Below are positions 9,182 to 18,206 of a stretch of DNA of 64,000 nt, in pieces. This stretch comes from an uncultured Porphyromonadaceae bacterium (lineage in GTDB: Bacteria; Bacteroidota; Bacteroidia; Bacteroidales; Barnesiellaceae_A). The stretch spans positions 62,001 to 126,000 of the forward strand of contig UPZG01000002.1 of NCBI GenBank assembly GCA_900538705.1, read 5' to 3'. Each line of letters starts with the position of its first letter. Positions within the stretch are counted from its first letter, which is position 1. Position numbers and translations under genes: made by a program. Under the pieces are notes generated by a model. It saw only the letters and a program-made list of their open reading frames with translations, did not search any database and was not told the DNA's origin.

Positions 9182-9769
9182 TCAGAATTTCACCTCGGGA
9201 GCTTTCTCACTACCGGCCTCGGCAGTAAATTGCGGTTTGGCTTCAAATCCGAAAATCTTAGCCGTAATCACACCGGGGAACTTACGCAACATGGCATTAT
9301 ACTTCGCTACCATGTCGCTGTAACGAGTACGTTCGGTAGAGATACGATTTTCCGTCCCTTCGAGCTGTGCCTGCAACTCTATAAATTGCTGGTTGGCCTT
9401 CAGGTCGGGATAGTTTTCTGTGATAGAGAGCAAGCGACCCAGAGCCTGCGAAAGCTCGCCTTGTGCCTCTTGAAAACGCTGCATGCTTTCGGCATCGAGC
9501 GACGATGCGTCTACTGTCATTTGCGTAGCTTTGGCACGGGCAGCCGTTACTGCCTCGAGCGTCTCCGACTCATGGGTGGTATAACCTTTTACCGTATTCA
9601 CAAGGTTAGGTATAAGGTCGGCACGGCGTTGATATTGGTTCTCTACCTTGGCCCATTGGGCATTGACATTCTCTTCTGCCTCAACCATGCTGTTGTAGCT
9701 GCACGACGAGCATGCGAGTGCCATGCCTATGGCAGCAATGGCAAGAAGGGCTATTCGGGGTAACTTCAT
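9182..9769 (-). CDS. lemA: LemA family protein
   Basis: 195-residue membrane-anchored protein of the LemA family, whose biochemical role is not settled. The N-terminus has a hydrophobic segment with SSCSYN, so it could be an uncleaved anchor or a lipoprotein. The family core is clear: NVNAQWAKVENQYQRRADLI, then PNLVNTVKGYTTHE, then LGRLLSITENYPDLKANQQF and LEGTENRISTERTRYS, ending in FGFEAKPQF. This is a helical bundle projecting into the periplasm. It lies 29 bases after glyS and 46 before the FKBP gene on the same strand, so an operon is likely, although nothing links its function to tRNA charging. Confidence 0.94.
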   Translation of the reverse strand: MKLPRIALLAIAAIGMALACSSCSYNSMVEAEENVNAQWAKVENQYQRRADLIPNLVNTVKGYTTHESETLEAVTAARAKATQMTVDASSLDAESMQRFQEAQGELSQALGRLLSITENYPDLKANQQFIELQAQLEGTENRISTERTRYSDMVAKYNAMLRKFPGVITAKIFGFEAKPQFTAEAGSEKAPEVKF

Positions 9770-9798
9770 CTTTTAAGTAATTATATATTAGTAAGATA

Positions 9799-11346
9799 TT
9801 AGTCTTCGGCTATTTTTTGCAGCAGATTGCTGAAGCTTACCTTCTCTCCTATCAACGATTTCAAGTCGGCAATAGCCACACGAGTCTGCTCCATACTATC
9901 ACGCTCACGCAGAGTGACGGTATTATCTTCGAGAGTTTGGTGGTCTACGGTGATACAATAGGGAGTACCTATGGCATCCTGACGACGATAACGCTTGCCT
10001 ATAGAGTCTTTCTCATCATATTGGCAACGATAGTCGAGGCGCAACAGATGCATAATCTCTTCGGCCTTCTCTGGCAGCCCATCTTTACGAACCAAAGGCA
10101 GAACAGCTGCCTTTACAGGAGCAAGAGCAGCCGGCAGGCGCAATACTACACGTGTCTCGCCACCTTCGAGAGTCTCTTCGGCATAAGCAGCAGCCATCAC
10201 ACTTAGGAACATGCGGTCTACACCGATAGAAGTCTCTATCACATAGGGAGTGTACGACTCTTTTAGTTCGGGGTCGAAATATTGTATTTTTTTGCCCGAA
10301 TACTTTTCGTGATTGCTAAGGTCGAAGTTGGTACGCGAGTGTATACCCTCTACCTCTTTGAACCCGAAAGGCATCTCAAACTCTATGTCGGTAGCAGCAT
10401 TGGCATAGTGAGCCAACTTCTCATGGTCATGGAAACGATATTTATCGTCGCCCAATCCGAGTGCCTTGTGCCAACGCAAACGTATGGCTTTCCATTTTTC
10501 AAACCATTGCAGCTCCTCACCCGGACGTACAAAGAATTGCATCTCCATCTGCTCAAACTCGCGCATACGGAATATAAACTGACGTGCTACAATCTCGTTG
10601 CGGAAGGCCTTACCTATTTGTGCAATACCAAAAGGAATGCGCATACGACCTGTCTTCTGCACGTTGAGGAAATTGACAAAGATACCTTGTGCCGTCTCGG
10701 GACGCAAATATACCTTCATGGCGCCATCGGCAGTCGAACCCATTTCGGTAGAAAACATCAGATTAAACTGTCGTACATCTGTCCAGTTTTTGGTTCCGCT
10801 TATAGGGCACACGATGTCGTTGTCTATGATGATTTGACGTAGCTCCTCGAGGTCCATATCATTCATCGCCTTGGCATAGCGGGCATGCAAAGCTTCGCGC
10901 TTGGCCATATGTTCTTGTACACGCGGGTTGGTAGCGCGGAACATAGCTTCGTCAAACTGCTCTCCAAAACGTTTGCGCGCTTTCTCCACCTCTTTCTCTA
11001 TCTTTTCGTCCATCTTGGCGATGCAATCCTCTATCAGCACGTCGGCACGATAACGTTTCTTCGAGTCGCGGTTGTCTATAAGAGGATCGTTGAAGGCATC
11101 GACGTGACCCGAAGCCTTCCATATAGTAGGATGCATGAAAATAGCAGAGTCGATGCCCACAATATTTTCGTGCAGCAACGTCATGCTATCCCACCAATAA
11201 CGTTTGATATTGTTTTTCAACTCTACGCCCATCTGACCGTAGTCGTAAACAGCGGCGAGACCGTCGTATATTTCACTCGAAGGGAATACGAACCCATATT
11301 CTTTGCAATGAGAAACGATTTTCTTGAAAACGTCTTCCTGTGCCAT
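9799..11346 (-). CDS. glyS: Glycyl-tRNA synthetase, dimeric class II type
   Basis: Charges tRNA-Gly with glycine in the cytoplasm. The 515 residues are the single-chain alpha2 type rather than the alpha2beta2 GlyQ/GlyS type. Class II motifs are visible: motif 2 region FRNEIVARQFIFRMREFEQM, the preceding YLRPETAQGIFVNF, and motif 3 around PYVIETSIGVDRMFLSV. The C-terminus is a HisRS-like anticodon-binding domain (LAPVKAAVLPLV, then SIGKRYRRQDAIGTPYC). An internal insertion of charged helices follows the first catalytic segment, as usual for this type. It is the first gene of the operon with lemA and the FKBP lipoprotein. The upstream region is shared with the divergent parC. Confidence 0.97.
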   Translation of the reverse strand: MAQEDVFKKIVSHCKEYGFVFPSSEIYDGLAAVYDYGQMGVELKNNIKRYWWDSMTLLHENIVGIDSAIFMHPTIWKASGHVDAFNDPLIDNRDSKKRYRADVLIEDCIAKMDEKIEKEVEKARKRFGEQFDEAMFRATNPRVQEHMAKREALHARYAKAMNDMDLEELRQIIIDNDIVCPISGTKNWTDVRQFNLMFSTEMGSTADGAMKVYLRPETAQGIFVNFLNVQKTGRMRIPFGIAQIGKAFRNEIVARQFIFRMREFEQMEMQFFVRPGEELQWFEKWKAIRLRWHKALGLGDDKYRFHDHEKLAHYANAATDIEFEMPFGFKEVEGIHSRTNFDLSNHEKYSGKKIQYFDPELKESYTPYVIETSIGVDRMFLSVMAAAYAEETLEGGETRVVLRLPAALAPVKAAVLPLVRKDGLPEKAEEIMHLLRLDYRCQYDEKDSIGKRYRRQDAIGTPYCITVDHQTLEDNTVTLRERDSMEQTRVAIADLKSLIGEKVSFSNLLQKIAED

Positions 11347-11444
11347 GTCTTTTGGTTTTTATTTTCTTGTCTTTTATGAGTGCTTGGGCGGAATTACCGC
11401 TCAAATTAAAGCGCAAAGTAAGTGATTTTTTTCGATTTAATTTG

Positions 11445-11452
11445 TATTTTTG
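11445..11452 (+). promoter_or_regulatory. -7 promoter box for the topoisomerase subunit A gene
   Basis: TAttTTTG matches the Bacteroidales -7 consensus. No good -33 TTTG is seen at the expected distance, although the preceding 20 bases are T-rich. A transcript starting here would have a leader of about 110 bases before the ATG at 11572. Confidence 0.5.
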
Positions 11453-11571
11453 CCGTGGCATGTATGCCGGGAGGTACAAAAAAAGCTAAAAACATCCTTT
11501 GCAACCCATCCTCGCCCGAAGGAGTAATTATCTTTTCCGGCTCTTGTCCATCTCAATATCTGATGCCATCC

Positions 11572-14229
11572 ATGAACGAAGAAGAAGAAAAAGACAAAGA
11601 AAATATCCCCGGCGAAGAAGAACTGCCCCACGACAACAACGGCAGCAACGCCACTCACTATGTACCCATCACCGAACGCGGCGACATTAAGTACCAACTA
11701 TCGGGCATGTACCGCAATTGGTTTCTCGAATATGCATCGTATGTCATACTCGAACGTGCCGTACCACACCTTTCAGACGGACTGAAACCTGTGCAACGGC
11801 GCATCTTACATGCCATGAAGCTGCTCGACGACGGTCGTTACAACAAGGTAGCCAACATCATAGGCTCTACCATGCAATTTCACCCGCACGGCGATGCCTC
11901 AATAGGCGATGCGCTGGTGCAAATGGGACAAAAAGATTTGCTTATAGACTGCCAGGGTAACTGGGGTAACATACTTACAGGCGACAGCGCGGCAGCCCCC
12001 CGTTATATAGAGGCTCGCCTCTCAAAGTTTGCCCTCGAAGTGGCGTTTAGTCCAAAAATCACCGAGTGGCAACTCTCTTACGATGGCAGGAAAAACGAAC
12101 CCGTGACACTACCTGTAAAATTCCCTTTGCTCCTGGCACAGGGAGCCGAAGGTATTGCCGTAGGATTGTCGTCAAAAATTCTTCCACACAACTTCAACGA
12201 GATACTCGATGCTGCCGTTGCCTATCTGCGAGGCGAAAGGTTTGAGCTATATCCCGACTTCAAGACCGGAGGATACATAGATGTGTCACGCTACAATGAT
12301 GGCGAACGCGGCGGCCGTGTGAAAGTACGTGCCAAGATAAAGAAGATAGACAACCGCACGCTTGCCATTACCGAAATACCTTATGGGAAAACCACTCAGA
12401 CGCTCATAGAATCTATACTGAAGGCTCAGGAGAAAAACAAAATAAAAATACGCAAAGTTGATGACAACACGGCAGCTCATGCCGAGATATTGATACACCT
12501 GCAACCTGGAGTATCGTCAGACAAGTCGATAGATGCCCTTTATGCATTTACCGATTGTGAGGTAAGCCTGTCGCCCAACTGTTGCGTTATCGACGACGAA
12601 AAGCCCCACTTCCTCTCGATAAGTGAGGTGCTGCGCCGCAGTGTAGAACACACGCGAGAACTGTTACGGCAAGAGTTGGAAATAAAGCTGGGTGAGCTGC
12701 AAGAGACACTGCTTTTTGCCTCATTGGAAAAAATATTTATTGAGGAGCGCATCTATAAAGACCGCGAGTTTGAGGAGAGCCGTACCATGGACGAAGCTGT
12801 GGCTCACATAGACCGCCGTCTCGAACCATTCAAGCCTCAATTTATCCGCGAGGTGACTACTGACGACATACTCCGCCTCATGGAAATAAAAATGGCTCGC
12901 ATCTTACGTTTCAATTCGGTCAAAGCCGACAACTTCATCGCCACCCAGCGCGAACGCATTGCCGAAACCAAGCATAATCTGGATACCCTTACCGACTACA
13001 CCATAGCATGGTATACACACCTGAAAGAGGCTTATGGGCAACACTTCCCACGACTCACCGAGATACGTAACTTCGACACCATAGAGGCAGCAAAGGTGGT
13101 AGAAGCTACCGAAAAGCTCTATCTCAACCGCGAGGAAGGCTTCATGGGTACAGGGCTGCAGCGCGACGAAAAGGCTGAGTATGTATGCAACTGTTCCGAT
13201 ATTGACGATATCATTATTTTCTACAAAGATGGTCGCTACACGGTTGTAAAGGTCAGCGAAAAACAGTTTGTAGGGAAAAACATATTGCACCTTGCCGTAT
13301 TCAAGAAAAACGATGCCCGCACCATCTACAACGTAATATACCGCGATGGCAAAGAGGGTATGTTATTCATGAAACGGTTTGCAGTAACAGGCGTGACTCG
13401 CGACAAGATATATGACCTCACTCAAGGGAAACCGGGCTCGAAAATCGTATGGTTCACGGCCAATCCCAACGGTGAAGCCGAGATACTGAAAGTGGTTTTC
13501 AAACCCAAGCCACGCATGAAATCGCTATACACCGAGATAGATTTTGGCAAGCTGACTATCAAAGGGCGAGCTTCTATGGGTAACATCGTCACTCGCAACG
13601 AAGTGCAAAAAATTTCGCTCAAAGAGCGTGGCGGTTCTACCCTTGGAGGACGCATGGTATGGTTCGACCGCGATGTGCTACGCCTCAACTACGACGGACG
13701 CGGCAAATGCCTTGGCGAGTTTTATGGCAACGACTCGGTTTTGGTCGTACTCGACAATGGCGATTTCTATACTACCAACTTCGACCTTACCAACCACTAC
13801 GAGCCCAATATATTACTGATTGAGAAGTTCGATGCCGACCTCATATGGACAGTTGCCCTCTACGATGCCGACCAACAAGGGTATCCCTACCTGAAACGTT
13901 TCAAGATGGAACCTTCGACACGCAAGCAGAATTTCCTCGGCGAAAACCCTGCTTCGCGCCTTATACTGTATAGCCGCGAAGCCTATGCGCGTATAGAAGT
14001 TCGCTTTGGCGGTAACGATGCTTTTCGTGAACCACTCTCTATCGAGGCAGCCGACTTCATAGGAGTAAAAAGTTTCCGTGCCAAAGGCAAACGAATCACC
14101 ACATACACCGTTGAATCTATCACCGAGATAGAGCCCTTGCGACATGAAGAACCGGCCGAAGAGTCTCAAACTCCACCAGAGGAACCCACAGACGGACAAA
14201 TGTCACTTTTTATACCTGAAACAGAATAG
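11572..14229 (+). CDS. parC: DNA topoisomerase IV / gyrase-type subunit A
   Basis: Catalytic DNA-cleaving subunit of a type IIA topoisomerase. From the ATG at 11572 it has 885 residues: an acidic N-terminal extension (MNEEEEKDKE), the winged-helix domain with HPHGDASIGDALVQM, catalytic Tyr at about residue 145 in AAPRYIEARL, the tower/coiled-coil region, and a C-terminal beta-pinwheel. No QRRGGRG GyrA-box is seen, which favours ParC over GyrA. The residue equivalent to E. coli GyrA Ser83 is Ala (about 109), with Asp113 retained at the Asp87-equivalent position. The last residues contain QMSLF, resembling a sliding-clamp binding motif. The frame is open to 11422, but the extra residues look like leader. 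No subunit B gene lies in the window. Probably transcribed with the two downstream genes. Confidence 0.93.
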   Translation: MNEEEEKDKENIPGEEELPHDNNGSNATHYVPITERGDIKYQLSGMYRNWFLEYASYVILERAVPHLSDGLKPVQRRILHAMKLLDDGRYNKVANIIGSTMQFHPHGDASIGDALVQMGQKDLLIDCQGNWGNILTGDSAAAPRYIEARLSKFALEVAFSPKITEWQLSYDGRKNEPVTLPVKFPLLLAQGAEGIAVGLSSKILPHNFNEILDAAVAYLRGERFELYPDFKTGGYIDVSRYNDGERGGRVKVRAKIKKIDNRTLAITEIPYGKTTQTLIESILKAQEKNKIKIRKVDDNTAAHAEILIHLQPGVSSDKSIDALYAFTDCEVSLSPNCCVIDDEKPHFLSISEVLRRSVEHTRELLRQELEIKLGELQETLLFASLEKIFIEERIYKDREFEESRTMDEAVAHIDRRLEPFKPQFIREVTTDDILRLMEIKMARILRFNSVKADNFIATQRERIAETKHNLDTLTDYTIAWYTHLKEAYGQHFPRLTEIRNFDTIEAAKVVEATEKLYLNREEGFMGTGLQRDEKAEYVCNCSDIDDIIIFYKDGRYTVVKVSEKQFVGKNILHLAVFKKNDARTIYNVIYRDGKEGMLFMKRFAVTGVTRDKIYDLTQGKPGSKIVWFTANPNGEAEILKVVFKPKPRMKSLYTEIDFGKLTIKGRASMGNIVTRNEVQKISLKERGGSTLGGRMVWFDRDVLRLNYDGRGKCLGEFYGNDSVLVVLDNGDFYTTNFDLTNHYEPNILLIEKFDADLIWTVALYDADQQGYPYLKRFKMEPSTRKQNFLGENPASRLILYSREAYARIEVRFGGNDAFREPLSIEAADFIGVKSFRAKGKRITTYTVESITEIEPLRHEEPAEESQTPPEEPTDGQMSLFIPETE

Positions 14230-14274
14230 ATACGCAGCTACAGGCAACAGCACCTTGTATATAAATATGATACT

Positions 14275-15132
14275 ATGCGCCGATACCTCACATTGCTGAT
14301 GCTGGCAGTATTATTGCCAACTGTTGCACGAGCCGAGAACCCGGCCGATGCAAAACCGTTGTGTCCTCTTTTTACTGCAATAGAATTTGAGGTGGGTGGC
14401 TCGGAACTGATAGACACTTACCTTGCCCCATGGTCTTATAAGGGCTGGAGCCTTGCCATAGGAGCCGAATGGATGCGTGCCATGCCCATCGAAAAGTACC
14501 GCTGGGTGTGGCAGCAACAATTGCGCTTCAACTTCGCAAGGACACGTTTACGCATATCGGGTAACGGGCTTACCGATGCCGGCAGTCTTCATTATGCCTT
14601 TGCCATGATGCGGTATAGCGAACTGCCTGTAAAAGGTCTGCGCATTTACTATGGTGCCGACATGACCTTGACAGCTGCCGCGCTCTACAATTATCATGGA
14701 GGCAATAATCCGGTAGCCGTAAAAGCCGATATCTCGTGGGGACTCACGGCAATGGCGGTATATAATGTCATGTTAGGAAAACTACCTGTAACAGCGCGCT
14801 ACCAATTATCACTACCTGTTGTGGGTGTTTTTGCCCAACCTGAATATGCCGAGTCGTATTACGAAGTATCGCTGGGCAATTACAAGAACTTCTTGCACGC
14901 AGGCACGTGGGCTACGCGATTTGATATGACAAACCGACTGACAATAGACCTTCATTTCGGCTCATGGGCTTTACGCGCCGGCTATGGCAATGGTATATAC
15001 ACGACCTACACAGCCGGTAACCGATACCAATGGATATCGCATCACTTTGTGATAGGTTTTGCCGGCGACCTGTTGCGATGGAGTGCCGGCGACAAAGACA
15101 GGAAAGTATGCAGGGCACTATATACGTTATAA
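14275..15132 (+). CDS. Secreted DUF3316-like protein
   Basis: 285 residues with a clear signal peptide (MRRYLTLLMLAVLLPTVARA). The rest is rich in alternating hydrophobic and aromatic strands (YYGADMTLTAAALY, WGLTAMAVYNVMLG, WISHHFVIGFAGDLL), suggesting a beta-barrel or outer-membrane-associated fold. The overall pattern and the pairing with a downstream S41 peptidase resemble the DUF3316 family of Bacteroidales, recalled rather than searched. Biochemical role unknown. It lies 45 bases after parC. Its stop codon overlaps the next start as TAATG, indicating translational coupling with the peptidase. Confidence 0.7.
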   Translation: MRRYLTLLMLAVLLPTVARAENPADAKPLCPLFTAIEFEVGGSELIDTYLAPWSYKGWSLAIGAEWMRAMPIEKYRWVWQQQLRFNFARTRLRISGNGLTDAGSLHYAFAMMRYSELPVKGLRIYYGADMTLTAAALYNYHGGNNPVAVKADISWGLTAMAVYNVMLGKLPVTARYQLSLPVVGVFAQPEYAESYYEVSLGNYKNFLHAGTWATRFDMTNRLTIDLHFGSWALRAGYGNGIYTTYTAGNRYQWISHHFVIGFAGDLLRWSAGDKDRKVCRALYTL

Positions 15133-16163
15133 TGATGAAAAAACGATATTTCACATACCTCCTCGCACTTTGTTCATCAATACTGCTACACTCGTGTTTC
15201 GTCGATGACGATAAGGATATAACCAACGATGCTGTAGGCAACTTCGACGCATTGTGGAGCATCGTCGATGAGCATTACTGCTTCTTCAACTACAAAGATA
15301 TAGACTGGGATTCGGTACGTACAGTCTACCGCCCCAAGGTGCGCAATAACATGGGCAACTATGCCTTCTTCGACTTATGCAGCGATATGCTCGACGAGTT
15401 GCAAGACGGACATGTCAACCTCTCTTCATCATTCGCCACATCGTATTATTGGGCATGGTTTCAAGACTATCCGGTCAACTACGACGAACGTGTGGTACAT
15501 CAGTATTATTTGGATTTTGATTTCTATCAGACAAACGGCATCATATACAAAAAACTACGCGAAAACATTGGCTATATTTATTATGGCAGTTTTTCAAACA
15601 GTATCAGCGACAATAGTTTAGACCATATATTGGTACGTCTCGCCTCATGCGATGGCCTCATCATTGATGTACGCGGCAATGGAGGCGGCAGCCTTGCCTA
15701 TGTAGAGACACTTGCATCGCGATTTATAACCGAACGCACTCTGGCCGGATATATCTGCCACAAAACCGGAGCCGGGCACGACGATTTCTCCGAACCGTAC
15801 GCCTACTATTACACCCCACCTGCCGGACACTTTATCTATACCAAGCCGGTGGCCGTATTGACAAACCGATATACATTCAGTGCCGCCAACAACTTTGTAC
15901 AAGTGATGAAATCATTACCTCAGGTAACCGTGATAGGCGATCGCACAGGGGGCGGCAGCGGGTTACCCTTCACCTACAACCTTCCTAACGGGTGGAACAT
16001 ACGCCTCTCCTCTTCGCCCATCCTCGATGCTGAGGGTAACGACACAGAGTTTGGTATAGACCCTACGCCAGGATTTAAAATAGATATGGATACCATTGCC
16101 GCCTTGCAAGGACACGATACCATTCTCGACCGTGCCATAGAGTGGTTGGTAACGGGAAAATAA
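15132..16163 (+). CDS. S41-family peptidase lipoprotein
   Basis: About 343 residues. The start ATG (15132, or the adjacent 15135) overlaps the upstream stop. The signal ends in a lipobox (SSILLHSCFVDDD), so it is probably anchored in the outer or inner membrane facing the periplasm. The tail-specific protease core is present: DELQDGHVNL, then IIDVRGNGGGS, then TNRYTFSAANNFVQ with the candidate catalytic Ser, and VIGDRTGGGSGLP. The Lys usual in the GK segment of C-terminal processing proteases is not seen at this point, so the catalytic arrangement may differ from the classical Ser-Lys dyad. No PDZ domain is obvious. Coupling to the DUF3316-like gene suggests a shared envelope function, not identified. 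Confidence 0.88.
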   Translation: MMKKRYFTYLLALCSSILLHSCFVDDDKDITNDAVGNFDALWSIVDEHYCFFNYKDIDWDSVRTVYRPKVRNNMGNYAFFDLCSDMLDELQDGHVNLSSSFATSYYWAWFQDYPVNYDERVVHQYYLDFDFYQTNGIIYKKLRENIGYIYYGSFSNSISDNSLDHILVRLASCDGLIIDVRGNGGGSLAYVETLASRFITERTLAGYICHKTGAGHDDFSEPYAYYYTPPAGHFIYTKPVAVLTNRYTFSAANNFVQVMKSLPQVTVIGDRTGGGSGLPFTYNLPNGWNIRLSSSPILDAEGNDTEFGIDPTPGFKIDMDTIAALQGHDTILDRAIEWLVTGK

Positions 16164-16297
16164 GAGATAGGTCATAACCAACTTGACATCTATTATTTAT
16201 AGCGCGGCAATTGAGATAGCACCAAGAATGGATATACTCCGCACAGAAAAGTCCTGGCCATTGTTTACAGTTGCAAGAAGGAACAACAAAAATAGGA

Positions 16298-17725
16298 ATG
16301 AACAAAGTCATAAAATACGGGAAATATATTGCAACACTGTTTGTTATAGCAATTATAGCTGCAGCAATTGCTATATGGCAACATTATATTAGTCCCGAAG
16401 CTGTACTCGAAATAGCCGAAGCCGACAGTCTGGTAGCACATTCTCAGGACGCGCTTTCGTATAACCGCTACCAGGCTGCATGTGACGACCTCGCTGCCGC
16501 AAAAGTTATATACGAGTACTGTGGCAACAAGCAAGGAGCCGTGCAATGCGACTTGCTGCTGGCTGTGGTCTACTTCGGTATAGGGCAATTAGAGACGTGT
16601 CAAAACTAATTACAAATTGTGCGAGAGAACCTCCATGACCTTCCTATAAAAGACAGGTATGCCTATCACCGACTCGAAGCATTTCTTGCCGTAGAGCTCA
16701 ATAACGATTACAACTATGCCGAAAAGCATATGCGTGCAGCGATAGACATAATACAATCAGCCGGTAACAAAAGTATGTTAAACTCTGACATGGGGAATCT
16801 GGCCGAAGTGTATGTACGCAAAGGCGACTACGCCAAGGCAGAGGCTATACTGGACAGTATTGACTTCCATATTGCCGGCACCTATCAACCTCAGTATTAT
16901 TATTGTAAAGGCATGATGGCATTTCGCCTCCATAATTACAACGAAGCCTACGAAACATTACGAAAGGCCATACAATCATGTTACGAGAGCAATGTACACG
17001 ATGTGCATGTCCCCAGCTTGGAGATGATACTATATGTAGATAGCCTCAGAGGCGACGATAAAGCCTATATAACTCACTATAAGGAAATGGTGGAACAGCA
17101 CGACAAAATGCGTGGTGCACAAGTAACTTACGAGATTGTACGCGATGTGGAAGACTACCAAGTAGCCATAATCAAAATGGAAGATAAAAACCGACACTTA
17201 TCAATGTCTATAGGTATTATCGTTCTATCGGTTGTCGTATTGTTATTGGCTGCTACGGGAATAATCATGTACTTATTGTATCGCAGAGAAACTCAATTGA
17301 AGCGTATATCAGACCTTGAACTGCAACAAAAAGAAGCAGAAGTAGAACGGCACCGGTTAGAACGGGAACTACTCGATTTGCGTCACTTGAAAGACAGCGA
17401 GGAGATACAACAAAGCCGTCAGGACAACTTGGTAATGAGCCTGCACCTGGCACGGTATGACAAAGAAGCTGCCGAGAGTGTAGACCATAGCTTACAGTTG
17501 ATGGATTCACACTTCTGCCACAGTATCGAAGCCCTATATCCACAAATAACAAAGACCGAAAAACGGTTGGTTTGTTTCATCAAAATGCAGATGAATAGCG
17601 ATGAGATTATCAAAGCCATGAATATATCGGCAGCAGGATTCTACAAATTGCGTTACCGCCTGCGCAAACGGATGAATCTCAGTAAAGAACAAGACTTGGA
17701 GAGAGTTATCCAACAGATTGACTGA
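16298..17725 (+). pseudogene. TPR / membrane / HTH regulator interrupted by an in-frame stop
   Basis: Two open segments in the same frame (16298-16609 and 16619-17725) are separated only by a TAA at 16607-16609 and three sense codons before a GTG. Joined, they give about 474 residues, close to the 484 of the intact paralogue-like regulator at 42823. Order of parts: N-terminal membrane segment (IATLFVIAIIAAAIAIW), tetratricopeptide-like helices, a second membrane helix (GIIVLSVVVLLLAATGIIMY), a coiled coil rich in Glu/Gln/Arg, and a C-terminal LuxR-like HTH (TKTEKRLVCF to SAAGFYKLRYRLRKRM). The family is thought to sense in the periplasm and bind DNA in the cytoplasm. The second segment could be translated alone from the GTG at 16619 and keep both TPRs and HTH, so residual function is possible. 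Confidence 0.75.
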
Positions 17726-18206
17726 TATTTCCTGAAAGGCGACAATCCTCATCTCTACAAAAAGTAGATTTCATTGGCCTTGCAACACAAATGCTGATAT
17801 ACTAAATGCCATAGACAACTCTAATAATAGTCTTATCGTCAGATTGGATAATTCTACATATTATTACATTTGGCCGGTACATCTGCAGTTATTCATCACA
17901 ATCGCGATTTTCCTTTACAACCTCATCTACTCAGAAAGATGCAAATAAATTACTCGGGGGGTGTTTTTTTACATTTTTATCGACACTTTACCTATATGAT
18001 AAGTTTTACAAATCCCCTCAAAAAGTTTTATCCAATTCATTAAGGACAAATGTTACACCCTTTATATAAGGCCAAGCACACTTGATGCAAGTATGATACA
18101 TTATTTGGATTAATTAATAATTCTGTCCATATCTTGTCCATATGATTTGTAACGATAAGAGCGTCTTTCATCATAAACTTGCGGATAGAACTCAAATCTA
18201 ATTATT
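17726..18206 (+). other. Intergenic region with candidate promoter for the broken T9SS cargo gene
   Basis: 480 bases without a gene. A candidate promoter is ATTG (17843-17846), 18 bases, then TAcaTTTG (17865-17872), which would give a leader of about 330 bases. A G6 run followed by GT and a T8 run lies near 17955-17970. Two nearby copies of TGTCCATAT occur around 18123-18141. AT-rich overall. Confidence 0.45.
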
